Shown one piece after another: positions 23,296 through 30,173 of a stretch of 30,173 bases of DNA. The stretch's first letter is position 1; each line of letters starts with the position of its first letter. The position numbers were made by a program, and so were the translations under genes. The DNA lies in the IMG/VR virus record IMGVR_UViG_3300025314_000072, positions 1 to 30,173 of that record. One strand, written 5' to 3'. Under the pieces are notes generated by a model. The model did not search any database and was not told the DNA's origin. It saw nothing but the letters and a program-made list of their open reading frames with translations. The stretch comes from a virus.

Positions 23296-23303
23296 TATCT
23301 TTG
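23296..23303 (+). promoter_or_regulatory. Promoter TATCTTTG for the tail-fibre genes
   Basis: TATCTTTG ends four bases before ATG 23308, with GTACC in between, the same GTACCATG context as at 28132. No strong -33 is seen. A weak CGCT-CCGAA-AGCG hairpin lies just upstream at 23268-23280. Confidence 0.55.
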
Positions 23304-23307
23304 TACC

Positions 23308-24201
23308 ATGGCAGCAAAATCTAACGCACAATTAACCACGGATATTATATCGGTAATTACCGGGCAGACGACACCGGAAAGCATTACTCCCATAACGCAC
23401 GGAGCGCTGGAAAAGGATATTGTTGATAGTTTTTGGAATAAGGTTGATGATCCACTCAATCGTACTCAGGTTTTTGCGGATGCAACGGCCAGAGGTTTAG
23501 CGGTTCCTGATTTCATCGGACAAAAGGGAACGCAATTAGATACTAATACTGATTATATTTCTTCGGGACTTGTGGCGGGTAATTGGAGATTGTCAGCAAA
23601 CACACAAATACAATCTGATACTTATGGAGTTGCATCGGGAATAGATACCTATGCGATTACATTAACGCCTGCACTTGCCGCCTATGCTGCCGGAAATTCA
23701 TTTAGGGTTTTATTCACAAATGCTAATACGGGAGCCGCATCATTACAGGTTAACGGATTAGCGGCAAAAGCAATAAAGAAAAATGGAATAATAGCTTTAG
23801 TTGCAGGGGACATACAAGCCGGAACTATCTATACATTAACTTTTGATGGAACTAATTTTCAAATCGATAATTCAGGATATGCAGCTTCTTCTTTTTACAA
23901 AAAATACATTGCTGTATTAACACAAGTAGCAACAGGCGCGCCAATAGCATCAATACTGGAGAATACTATTGGTGCAATAGTATTCTCGAGAACAGGCGCT
24001 GGAAGTTATAGGGCAACTCTATCGGGCGCATTTGTATTGGGAAAAACCTTTGCCTATGGAATTTCAACTCCATCGAATGTCGGATTTTCAATTGAACATA
24101 ATTCAATTAATCTTATTTCTTTTACTACCTCAACATTCGGGGGAGTTCTTTCGGATGATTGTTTAACGAACAACGCTTTTGAAATTAGAATTTATCCATA
24201 A
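23308..24201 (+). CDS. Tail fibre protein
   Basis: The 297-aa protein shows a modular fibre pattern: an N-terminal helix (AQLTTDIISVITGQTTPE), a linker, then ARGLAVPDFIGQKGTQLDTN, which recurs in phage tail fibres, followed by an AITLTPALAAYAAGNSFRVL repeat-type domain and NANTGAASLQVNGLAAKAIK. The C-terminal 90 residues are Ser/Thr-rich and beta-rich, probably the receptor-facing part. It has no membrane segment or signal peptide. It begins with a leaderless-type promoter. Confidence 0.7.
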   Translation: MAAKSNAQLTTDIISVITGQTTPESITPITHGALEKDIVDSFWNKVDDPLNRTQVFADATARGLAVPDFIGQKGTQLDTNTDYISSGLVAGNWRLSANTQIQSDTYGVASGIDTYAITLTPALAAYAAGNSFRVLFTNANTGAASLQVNGLAAKAIKKNGIIALVAGDIQAGTIYTLTFDGTNFQIDNSGYAASSFYKKYIAVLTQVATGAPIASILENTIGAIVFSRTGAGSYRATLSGAFVLGKTFAYGISTPSNVGFSIEHNSINLISFTTSTFGGVLSDDCLTNNAFEIRIYP

Positions 24202-24206
24202 ATAAC

Positions 24207-24668
24207 ATGAGTGTAAAAGTAAACGCATTACCAGTAGAGGCTGCTCCCGCACTAACTGATAGCACGATTAACGATAGCGCAAATATTGTAACTAAGCGCA
24301 CGACATGGCAGAAGATATTTGATTTATTTGTAGCGAGTGGAATTGTAAGCGGGACATACGTTTCAGGCATTGCAGCAGCCGGAGCAAATCAGGCAGCAGC
24401 AACAGCAATTTCTGCAACATTCAATAGGATAGATACAGTTGCGGCTGGAACAGGCGTAAAAAATTCAGCGGCTTCAGTTGCCGGAGAAACACGTACGGTT
24501 CAAAACAACGGAGCAAATGATTTACTTTGGTATCCATTCGGGGTGGAACAATTTTATTTGATAGATGGAAGTGGTTTACAGGGTGCAAGTGTGCCTATAA
24601 CTATCGCTTCCGGAAATTCAGCGAAATTTATTTGTTATAACGCAGGGCAGTTAACTATACAAGGATAA
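24207..24668 (+). CDS. Short fibre-related protein (153 aa)
   Basis: The N-terminal part PALTDSTINDSANIVTKRTT with WQKIFDLF is typical of the attachment region of short fibre proteins in Bacteroidota phages. The rest is Ala/Gly/Thr-rich with a YPFGVEQFYLIDG segment and a beta-rich C-terminus. It lies between two fibre genes, five bases after the first, so it may be an adaptor or tip. Confidence 0.55.
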   Translation: MSVKVNALPVEAAPALTDSTINDSANIVTKRTTWQKIFDLFVASGIVSGTYVSGIAAAGANQAAATAISATFNRIDTVAAGTGVKNSAASVAGETRTVQNNGANDLLWYPFGVEQFYLIDGSGLQGASVPITIASGNSAKFICYNAGQLTIQG

Positions 24669-24670
24669 AC

Positions 24671-26698
24671 ATGAAAAAACTATTAACACTACTCGGATTA
24701 ATTCCGATTTTAATTTTCGGACAAACGCCAACAATGCGACAGGTAGCAAGTGCAGGAACTGCTATAACAAAATTACCTTCGGCATCAACTGCTACAATTG
24801 CTGCTACTGATACAATGATGGTATTTAAAGGCGGTGTTTGGGTGAAAGCGAAAATAGGAGTAATATCTCCTACGTTGGTTGCAGGAACAGGTATCTCTAT
24901 TTCAACAAATACGATCACCAACACTGCCCCAAACCAAACCGTAACATTAACAGGCGCAGGGACAACAACTGTATCAGGAACATACCCTACATATACGGTT
25001 ACTGGCGGTGGCGGTCTCACAGTCGGCACCACGGCAATAGCAAGCGGGACGAGTGGTGCTTTACTTTTTGAAGGCGCAGGTAATGTATTACAGGAAGATG
25101 CTACTCAGTTGTTTTGGGATAATACGAATAATAGGTTGGGGATAGGTAACGCGGCTCCTGGATATAATTTAGAAGTCACAGGTACGGCAAAAGTATCAAG
25201 TAGTTTAGGGGTGAATGGATTTGATGCCAATTATTCTTTTGGTATGATAGGAAAGACAACTGGTTTGTTAGCGTTTTATAATTCGATTTCTCAAGAAGTA
25301 TTTAATTGGGCAGATAATGGTTTGGTAAATACAAACTTAACGTATTGGGGTTTTGGAGGTAATGCTTCGACTGACACTCGTTTAAAAATACGAGGCGTTT
25401 CAGACTTAGCAACTACTTATCCGTTTCTTATTATAAATTCAACCAGTAGTTATGCAACTCTTGTAGTAAATGGATTGGGAGATATGGGGTTGGGATTGGG
25501 CGGCGGCCCCACCGCCCCTACCGCCCGCCTCCACGTAAAAGGCTCAACGTCTGATGCTTCGGCAAGTGGGCTATTGGTTGAAAATGTTACGGGTAGAGAT
25601 ATTTTTCAAATTCAAAATGATGGCATAGTCAAGTTAATAGGTGACGCCACTTTTGACCAGGCAAAATTGGGATTATATACTAATGGTGCAAATGCCGCAA
25701 ATAGAAGTTGGGCTTTTCAAACGAATGGCGGGTCAAATGGCAATTTCATTTTATGGCAATCAACCTCTTTAGGTGGTGACCCATTTGCAGGAACAGTTCG
25801 TTTGAATGTTACAGCCGATGGTAATTTTATGCTTGGTGACGATTTATATAATGTCGATCCATTTAGCTCTAAACTATATGTGGCAACTGCCTCTCAGACT
25901 TTGGCTTCAAATTTACATACTGTAAATATAGTTGCAAATGATGCTTTTGGTATTGATAAAGGTGGAAGCATCGGGCTTGGGGGGCAGTACAATGGAACCG
26001 CGAATCAACCTGGTTACTTTGCGGTTATTTCAGGAAGAAAAGCAAACACAACTTCAGGGGATTTTGCTGGATATTTATCTTTTGCAACTCGTAGCGCGTT
26101 AGAGTCAGCTCCTACAGAGGCTCTCAGAATAGATAGCAGTCAGAAAGTTGGTATAGGAATATCAGCCCCCACTGCCCGCCTCCACGTAAAAGGCTCAACG
26201 TCTGACGCTTTGGCAAGTGCGTTGTTGCTGGAGGCAGCGGATGGTTCCGATAGATTAGTAGTTGTCAATGATGGAAGGATATACGGAAACGCCTTACATA
26301 ATAACGCAGGGGCAGTAACAGGAACAACGAATCAATACATTGCATCAGGAACATACACCGCAACGATAACCGACAGCGCGAATACTACGGCAACAACCGC
26401 TTATCGCTCAACTTGGACAAGAGTAGGTAATGTCGTACACGTTGCTGGGGTGGTAGACGTTGACCCGACTACAACGCTGACAGCAACACTGATAAAAATA
26501 TCTTTGCCTATCGCTTCAAATATGACAATCATAGGAGAGTGCAGAGGGACAGCAAACGCAGAAGGAATTGCAAGTCAGAGTGCAGCGATTATAGAAACAA
26601 CCGCATACGCAACGGCAGACTTTGCAGTTATGAAATGGATAGCCACCGATGTAACAAATCAGCCGATGTCCTATGAATTTCAATACGAAGTAAAATAA
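24671..26698 (+). CDS. Large tail fibre / adhesin with a Sec signal peptide
   Basis: This 675-aa protein starts with two Lys and a hydrophobic run LLTLLGLIPILIFG followed by Gln-Thr, a likely Sec signal peptide. The body carries fibre repeats: segments RLGIGNAAPGYNLEVTG and, twice, APTARLHVKGSTSDA (about residues 284 and 500). The C-terminus has WTRVGNVVHVAGVVDVDPTT and later SLPIAS, found in phage tail-fibre ends. Fibres are usually assembled in the cytoplasm, so a signal peptide is unusual. It could be a recent acquisition from host secreted proteins or a real export signal. Confidence 0.65.
   Translation: MKKLLTLLGLIPILIFGQTPTMRQVASAGTAITKLPSASTATIAATDTMMVFKGGVWVKAKIGVISPTLVAGTGISISTNTITNTAPNQTVTLTGAGTTTVSGTYPTYTVTGGGGLTVGTTAIASGTSGALLFEGAGNVLQEDATQLFWDNTNNRLGIGNAAPGYNLEVTGTAKVSSSLGVNGFDANYSFGMIGKTTGLLAFYNSISQEVFNWADNGLVNTNLTYWGFGGNASTDTRLKIRGVSDLATTYPFLIINSTSSYATLVVNGLGDMGLGLGGGPTAPTARLHVKGSTSDASASGLLVENVTGRDIFQIQNDGIVKLIGDATFDQAKLGLYTNGANAANRSWAFQTNGGSNGNFILWQSTSLGGDPFAGTVRLNVTADGNFMLGDDLYNVDPFSSKLYVATASQTLASNLHTVNIVANDAFGIDKGGSIGLGGQYNGTANQPGYFAVISGRKANTTSGDFAGYLSFATRSALESAPTEALRIDSSQKVGIGISAPTARLHVKGSTSDALASALLLEAADGSDRLVVVNDGRIYGNALHNNAGAVTGTTNQYIASGTYTATITDSANTTATTAYRSTWTRVGNVVHVAGVVDVDPTTTLTATLIKISLPIASNMTIIGECRGTANAEGIASQSAAIIETTAYATADFAVMKWIATDVTNQPMSYEFQYEVK
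25523..25568 (+). repeat. Direct repeat in the fibre gene, copy 1
   Basis: A 46-base segment, whose first 32 bases are identical to 26174-26205 and whose last 14 have two mismatches, encodes ARLHVKGSTSDA. The two copies are 651 bases apart and in frame. They are more GC-rich than the surrounding DNA. Confidence 0.85.
26174..26219 (+). repeat. Direct repeat in the fibre gene, copy 2
   Basis: This is the second copy of the 46-base fibre repeat. Recombination between the copies would remove 217 codons and keep the frame. Confidence 0.85.
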
Positions 26699-26703
26699 AC
26701 AGT

Positions 26704-27078
26704 ATGGCAATAACAGTATTTGGAGGACAAGAAAAGAGGGGTCTACTTATTGGACTTTCTACTGATATTAAACCCAATCCGTTGGCTGATAGTTGGTCGT
26801 TTATTGAAATAAATACAGGACGTATATTTTACTCAGAAGGAGGACAATGGAAGGAGAACCAAAGAGAGGAGGCGGGAACGATTACATTTGCATCTTCAAA
26901 AAATGCAACGATAGTCTTCACCTCTCCATTCAATACAGTTCCTAAAATAACATTTTCAAATAACGATGCCGCCATTTCCGTGAACTATAAATCAAGTGTA
27001 ACAGTAAACGGGTTCACAATGAAGTTTTTATCGCCCTTCACTGGAACCGTTGACTGGTATGCAAAACAAAGACCATGA
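26704..27078 (+). CDS. Small tail protein with possible H-type lectin-like domain
   Basis: In the 124-aa product the N-terminal half includes RIFYSEGGQW, similar to tail proteins that end with a short fibre-type knob. The C-terminal half (ATIVFTSPFNTVPKITFS to NGFTMKFLSPFTGTVDWYA) is beta-rich and resembles H-type lectin domains, which often form the tip of phage fibres. It may bind host glycans. It lies five bases after the fibre gene, and the next gene overlaps it by ATGA. Confidence 0.5.
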   Translation: MAITVFGGQEKRGLLIGLSTDIKPNPLADSWSFIEINTGRIFYSEGGQWKENQREEAGTITFASSKNATIVFTSPFNTVPKITFSNNDAAISVNYKSSVTVNGFTMKFLSPFTGTVDWYAKQRP

Positions 27079-27278
27079 CACTACAAATAGCAATAGAGAC
27101 AATCAACGATACAGACTTCGATGACCTGCCTATTTCCTATAAACAAGGAACGGCAAAAATTGATGGAAGTGAAAAGTTGAAGCTATCGGCTGACATTGCA
27201 ATGACTGATGAAGATTTAAAAACACAAATAAAAACCAAACTAACATCACTCGGCTACACATGGAGCGAGGAAATTTAA
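27075..27278 (+). CDS. Small acidic protein (67 aa)
   Basis: The gene overlaps the previous TGA. The product is acidic and Lys-rich with helices around DEDLKTQIKTKLTSLGYTW. No domain or membrane segment is seen. It may be a fibre chaperone, since short proteins next to fibre genes often help fibre trimer formation, but I have no direct evidence. Confidence 0.5.
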   Translation: MTLQIAIETINDTDFDDLPISYKQGTAKIDGSEKLKLSADIAMTDEDLKTQIKTKLTSLGYTWSEEI

Positions 27279-27289
27279 AAACCAACACA

Positions 27290-27628
27290 ATGAAAAAAGC
27301 AATAATCTTACTCGCAATCGTAACCGCATCCCTGACAGGGTTCGCGCAACAGTTCTACACCGTAGACGCTCAGGTGGTAACATCTTCGCTCACCCCATAT
27401 ACCCGTATCGTTTCGGATAGCGTGGTAGTGGACAGTACCTCTATGCAAATCAATTGTTGGTTCGGGCAGGTGGGCAATCCGTATATCGTTGCAGGAAAGC
27501 ACGACTGGACACAATTTGTCCAAATTAAAGCAACTGTAAAAGGTACTGTCAGCCAGACTGTAATCATTAACGGGGCTTTTAGGTTCGCGGAAGCGTACCG
27601 TAAGCGGGTTTATCCGGATGTAAGATAA
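27290..27628 (+). CDS. Small secreted protein with Sec signal peptide
   Basis: I choose ATG 27290 (112 aa) because it begins an excellent signal peptide: MKKAIILLAIVTASLTGFAQ, with positive residues, a hydrophobic core and a likely cut at FAQ. An upstream in-frame start at 27260 would spoil it. The mature part is beta-rich and ends in a basic, helical tail (EAYRKRVYPDVR). It may act in the periplasm or surface, for example in superinfection exclusion or lysis. Its family is not recognised. Confidence 0.55.
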   Translation: MKKAIILLAIVTASLTGFAQQFYTVDAQVVTSSLTPYTRIVSDSVVVDSTSMQINCWFGQVGNPYIVAGKHDWTQFVQIKATVKGTVSQTVIINGAFRFAEAYRKRVYPDVR

Positions 27629-27723
27629 TGGAAGCAATTTTATTCGTGTTAATTAGTGACCCGTTTTTTACCATAAATGCGAAGCCCCAATTCAGCCTAA
27701 CTTGTAATATATGCAACTCATAA
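27628..27723 (+). CDS. Tiny open frame (31 aa)
   Basis: ATG overlaps the previous TAA (TAATG), and the stop overlaps the next gene by 13 bases. The product has a short hydrophobic N-terminus (AILFVLISDPFF) and two Cys near the end. It may be a very small membrane-associated protein or only a spurious frame; its packing is the only support. Confidence 0.25.
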   Translation: MEAILFVLISDPFFTINAKPQFSLTCNICNS

Positions 27724-28007
27724 ACGGACAATATCAAGACAGCGAAAGACCGGAATCGCTTCGGGATATGTTGCGTACACATATTTCAGAACAGAGAGAT
27801 TTTAATAAGAAAATGGAAAGAGTTCATAATGTCGTGTTTGGCGATAAGGATGCGGAAGTTGATGGTGTTGTTCACAAATTAAAGAATGTAGAAAAATACA
27901 TTTCATTTGATAAAAAAATGAAATACACTGCTGCGGGAATGGCTGCGGTAACTGGAAGCGGGTGGGCTTTTTTAGATTCTATTAAACATTTATTAGGCAT
28001 AAAATGA
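27711..28007 (+). CDS. XhlA-like / holin-associated membrane protein
   Basis: The 98-aa protein has a charged, coiled-coil-like N-terminal part (about residues 12-70, with RDMLRTHISEQRDFNKKMER) and a C-terminal hydrophobic segment (about 73-92, GMAAVTGSGWAFLDSIKHLL). That layout is typical of hemolysin XhlA-like proteins, which sit with holins and endolysins. A TAACTTG promoter-like sequence lies nine bases before the ATG. The next small gene overlaps the stop by ATGA. Confidence 0.5.
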   Translation: MQLINGQYQDSERPESLRDMLRTHISEQRDFNKKMERVHNVVFGDKDAEVDGVVHKLKNVEKYISFDKKMKYTAAGMAAVTGSGWAFLDSIKHLLGIK

Positions 28008-28135
28008 AAACGATGCACGAAGACGAGGGGGTGAAGCCTATACGAGAAGTTATTATAACACGAATAGATTCAACTGATACCTATACATCAGGGGTATTGT
28101 CTGTAACGACCCTAATCAGTATATTTGTACCATGA
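28004..28135 (+). CDS. Small hypothetical protein (43 aa)
   Basis: ATG overlaps the previous stop (ATGA), and its TGA overlaps the ATG of the homing endonuclease. The N-terminal half is charged; the C-terminal YTSGVLSVTTLISIFVP is hydrophobic and may be a membrane anchor. The homing endonuclease promoter lies inside its 3' end. It may be a truncated or small lysis gene. Confidence 0.4.
   Translation: MKTMHEDEGVKPIREVIITRIDSTDTYTSGVLSVTTLISIFVP
28120..28127 (+). promoter_or_regulatory. Promoter TATATTTG for the homing endonuclease
   Basis: TATATTTG ends four bases before ATG 28132. ATTG at 28096-28099 is 20 bases upstream of it, a good -33 candidate. The GTACCATG context repeats that of the fibre gene. 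Confidence 0.65.
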
Positions 28136-28761
28136 AAAACTGTTGTGTTTATTTTCATACTACACAAAATACAAACAAAGTATTTTATGTTGGTATTGGG
28201 AAAAAGCATAGACCTTACGCCATTAAGCATAGAAATAGATTGTGGCAAAATGTTGTAAATAAGAACGGATATTTTGTAACAATAGTCGAATCTAATTTAA
28301 CTCGACAAGAGGCTATTGTAAGAGAAAAATATTATATTAAATTATTTGGAAGACACGATTTAGGGACTGGAATGTTAGTTAATATGACTGATGGAGGGGA
28401 TGGGTCTGAGGGATTTACGCATTCAGTAGATTCAAAAATAAAAATGAGCCACGCTGGAAAGAATCGTAAATTTTCAGAGACCCATATTAGAAATCTATGT
28501 GTTGCAAGGCAAAAAAGAAAAATGAAACCTCATACGGAGGAGTCTAAGAAAAAAACAAGCGATACATTAAAAAGAATAGGACATCGACCTAAGAATATTC
28601 CATGTGGGTGGAATAAGGGATTAAAATGGAGTCCAGAAATAAGAGAAAAAATAAGTAGGGCGCGTTTAGGACAAAAAATGTCACCGGAGCGTAAGTTAAA
28701 AGCAATAGAAACGCTTAGGAACAATTCCCGTTGGGCATCTAAAAACTTGAAAGTAAAATGA
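28132..28761 (+). mobile_element. GIY-YIG homing endonuclease with NUMOD3-like repeats
   Basis: The 209-aa coding sequence has a GIY-YIG nuclease domain at residues 1-90: CVYFHT, then FYVGIG (18-23), Arg27 near the catalytic Arg position, a Glu in EAIVREKYYIKLFG (Glu60 or Glu65), and LVNMTDGG. NUMOD3-like DNA-binding repeats follow (about 93-125 with FTHSVDSKIKMSHAGKN, and 163-195 with WSPEIREKISRARLG). The C-terminus is very Lys/Arg-rich. It is free-standing between lysis genes and carries its own promoter. Such enzymes spread by cutting a cognate site in related phages. No intron boundary is seen. Confidence 0.85.
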
Positions 28762-29237
28762 TTCAAGAGTTCAAGCATAAGTTACTCGCAGGTAAGCCGT
28801 GTCTGATACATTCTGACTTCGTTCCTGCAATGGAGTTGCTATGCCGTTACATGGAAATAGTTAAACTATCTGCTCACGTAAATTCATCTTACAGGGCGAA
28901 CGCTGATAATATAAATGGAGCGATTGTTAATCCAGCCCGTAGATCAAACCACATGATAGGTTGCGCTATTGACTGCAACCTGGTTGATTTCAAGGGCAAG
29001 ATGTGGTCAAGTAAAGCGCTTGAAGTTTTCGCACCTGAAAGCCCAAATTATAATCCAAAGATAATTAACGAAATTTCTCAACTCATAGGGCTTGTGAGGC
29101 GTAGCAATACGTTGAGGTGGGGAGGTGATTTTAAGGCGTTCGATACTGTTCATTTTGACAATGGCATAAACATAAATAACCCGAAGCGGTGGGATGAAAT
29201 ATACGCTGAGATATGGGCAGCCCCCGAAAAGACATGA
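28758..29237 (+). CDS. M15-family peptidase endolysin
   Basis: The 159-aa protein carries the zinc-peptidase signature of the M15 (VanY/D-Ala-D-Ala) group: SNHMIGCAID with His65 and Asp72, then a Trp-Gly region, and VHFD with His132. This fits peptide cleavage in peptidoglycan by an endolysin. There is no signal peptide or membrane segment, so a holin is needed; neighbouring membrane genes may serve. It starts with ATGA overlap with the homing endonuclease, which separates it from the upstream lysis genes. Confidence 0.85.
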   Translation: MIQEFKHKLLAGKPCLIHSDFVPAMELLCRYMEIVKLSAHVNSSYRANADNINGAIVNPARRSNHMIGCAIDCNLVDFKGKMWSSKALEVFAPESPNYNPKIINEISQLIGLVRRSNTLRWGGDFKAFDTVHFDNGININNPKRWDEIYAEIWAAPEKT

Positions 29238-29326
29238 CCCTATTCCAACAAATAAAGGACAAGGCTATCGCAGGAACTATTGGAGAGGTAAGCGGGATTC
29301 AATTCTATACAGAAAATAAAAACTAA
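29234..29326 (+). CDS. Tiny open frame (30 aa)
   Basis: The ATG overlaps the endolysin TGA. The product MTLFQQIKDKAIAGTIGEVS onward is short, amphipathic and without a membrane segment. It is packed like a real gene but has no family evidence. Confidence 0.3.
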   Translation: MTLFQQIKDKAIAGTIGEVSGIQFYTENKN

Positions 29327-29338
29327 ACTAAAAATACA

Positions 29339-29545
29339 ATGAAAGGATTGAGAAAGGTAATTATCGGACTTGCATTTATTGCAGGCGCAACATTCATCAT
29401 TTACACCGGAATAAAGACAGGATCAGACCTACTTGGGCTTTCAACCGTAATAGGTGCGCTTGCCGGTGGAGTATTCGGAATAATTTATGGAAATATCGCA
29501 GAACACAAAGCGGAGGCATCAACAAATCAAAAACAAACCACATGA
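29339..29545 (+). CDS. Putative holin (two transmembrane segments)
   Basis: The 68-aa product has a basic N-terminus (MKGLRK) and two hydrophobic segments (about 8-23 and 30-52, LLGLSTVIGALAGGVFGIIYG), then a hydrophilic tail (EHKAEASTNQKQTT). That is the layout of a class II holin, with two transmembrane helices and charged ends. It lies after the endolysin and overlaps the next membrane gene (ATGA). Confidence 0.6.
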   Translation: MKGLRKVIIGLAFIAGATFIIYTGIKTGSDLLGLSTVIGALAGGVFGIIYGNIAEHKAEASTNQKQTT

Positions 29546-29841
29546 GCAAAGAAAAGACAAAAGCAGGATTATTCTTGCAGAACGTACTGAAACCTATAAT
29601 CAGGGCAGCCGTTAAGCAGATTCCTATTATCGGAACCCCAATCGCAGAAATCGTTACTAACCTGACTCAGCCAAAGGACGCACCAAAGAAGCATAGTTAC
29701 CTCTCTATTGGCGTACAGGCAGCGATCGCGGTCATTGTGATACTTGACATCATTTTGAATAAAGGAGCGAACCTACTGGCTCTAATTGACCTTATAGGGC
29801 TATTGCCAGGTGAGGTGGCAGAGGTTAGCCCTGCTCAGTAA
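29542..29841 (+). CDS. Membrane protein of the lysis module (99 aa)
   Basis: The product has a basic N-terminal helix (about 10-24), a loop, then a hydrophobic segment YLSIGVQAAIAVIVILDIIL (about 53-72), and an end rich in Leu and Ile. One certain membrane segment and one possible re-entrant helix are expected. It may be a second holin, an antiholin or a spanin. The stop precedes a non-coding region, so the lysis operon ends here. Confidence 0.5.
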   Translation: MSKEKTKAGLFLQNVLKPIIRAAVKQIPIIGTPIAEIVTNLTQPKDAPKKHSYLSIGVQAAIAVIVILDIILNKGANLLALIDLIGLLPGEVAEVSPAQ

Positions 29842-29873
29842 TTGCCTCGGTTTCGGTTAATGACCGATGTGAT

Positions 29874-29906
29874 CCTACCGCCACCGCTCGGAGAAGTGGC
29901 GATAGG
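29874..29906. terminator. Large hairpin after the lysis operon
   Basis: CCTA and CGCCAC (29874-29884) pair with GTGGCG and TAGG (29896-29906), broken by one C-A mismatch. The stem is 10 bp in total with an 11-base loop. It follows the last lysis gene by 32 bases. There is no T-run directly after it, so it may be a terminator of another kind or a regulatory RNA. Confidence 0.45.
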
Positions 29907-29915
29907 TAAATTAAT

Positions 29916-30008
29916 CTCTTTGATTATCAAGTAGTTAGATAATAATTGCGATACCTTCCCTCGGTCAGTTTCTTACTATGAAATGACCTCGTAACTCTTT
30001 GACTATCA
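29916..30008. repeat. Spaced direct repeat CTCTTTGAYTATCA
   Basis: CTCTTTGATTATCA (29916-29929) and CTCTTTGACTATCA (29995-30008) differ by one base and lie 79 bases apart in the non-coding region before the last promoter. They may be operator sites. The rest of 29842-30047 holds no gene. Confidence 0.5.
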
Positions 30009-30035
30009 CCATTTTACTATCTCGTTTTTAGGGCT

Positions 30036-30043
30036 TATGTTTG
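30036..30043 (+). promoter_or_regulatory. Promoter TATGTTTG for the terminal small gene
   Basis: TATGTTTG ends four bases before ATG 30048. It starts a new transcription unit after the lysis module, perhaps the early region of the genome. Confidence 0.5.
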
Positions 30044-30047
30044 CCTT

Positions 30048-30161
30048 ATGAAAAACGAAATATTCACACCGCTATCAGTTAAACAGGTTAGCCTGCTCAC
30101 CGCAAAGGAAAGGGCTGCGTACTTCGCTAAACTTTTACAATTTTTTCGCAAACAAAAATAA
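30048..30161 (+). CDS. Small basic hypothetical protein (37 aa)
   Basis: The product MKNEIFTPLSVKQVSLLTAK onward is helical and basic, ending FAKLLQFFRKQK. It has a leaderless-type promoter, which supports expression. Another ATG at 30164 begins a frame cut by the window edge. No family is recognised. Confidence 0.5.
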   Translation: MKNEIFTPLSVKQVSLLTAKERAAYFAKLLQFFRKQK

Positions 30162-30173
30162 CCATGACTAATT

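Noticed and set aside
24655-25032. 125-aa frame on the minus strand
   Set aside because: It is antisense to the fibre gene and rich in Val/Pro, as expected of a shadow of Gly/Thr/Asn-rich codons.
1-30173. Terminal direct repeat marking genome ends
   Set aside because: The first and last bases of the window do not match, so no direct terminal repeat or circular overlap is visible here.

Overview
The window reads as a large part of a tailed bacteriophage genome (siphovirus-type layout) infecting a member of the Bacteroidota. The host inference rests on three things: repeated TAnnTTTG (-7-like) promoter elements, almost no Shine-Dalgarno sequences before start codons, and structural and tail-fibre proteins that look like those of Bacteroidota phages. 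All credible genes are on the + strand. They are tightly packed, often with ATGA or TAATG overlaps. No tRNA, rRNA, CRISPR array, integrase, DNA polymerase or insertion sequence was seen.

Layout. (1) 1-4000, DNA metabolism: a small ribbon-helix-helix-like protein, a VRR-NUC-type nuclease, several small unknown genes, a control region (1412-1548), a DUF3820-like protein, a PD-(D/E)xK-like protein and a superfamily-3-type helicase. (2) 3993-4385, non-coding: eleven GTACC/GGTAC repeats, a 16-bp inverted repeat, a nested inverted repeat and a promoter, together a candidate replication origin, packaging site or regulatory hub. (3) 4386-10160, packaging and head: small and large terminase, a four-CxxC small protein, HK97-type portal, prohead protease and major capsid protein, closed by a strong intrinsic terminator. 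(4) 10159-12481, an accessory cassette with its own promoter: a small membrane protein, an AT-hook/RHH-like protein, a Stealth-like sugar transferase, a GT2-like glycosyltransferase and an MptE/DUF115-like protein, probably for virion or host-surface glycosylation. (5) 12486-15081, neck and tail tube, ending in a second terminator. (6) 15087-23289, tail assembly: gp10-like protein, a protein without a clear start codon, tape measure (824 aa) and tail-tip proteins, one with an unusual Asn-heptad hydrophobic array. (7) 23296-27723, fibres and adhesion proteins, two with Sec-type signal peptides. (8) 27711-30173, lysis: XhlA/holin-like and membrane proteins, an M15-type endolysin and an inserted GIY-YIG homing endonuclease, then a control region before the last small gene.

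The most noteworthy observations are a recurring arrangement of TAnnTTTG three to five bases before ATG (eight cases, suggesting leaderless transcripts), an in-frame repeat-containing reading frame directly after the capsid TGA stop, the repeat cluster before terS, and the glycosylation cassette inside the structural operon. Functions are read from sequence motifs without database searches.
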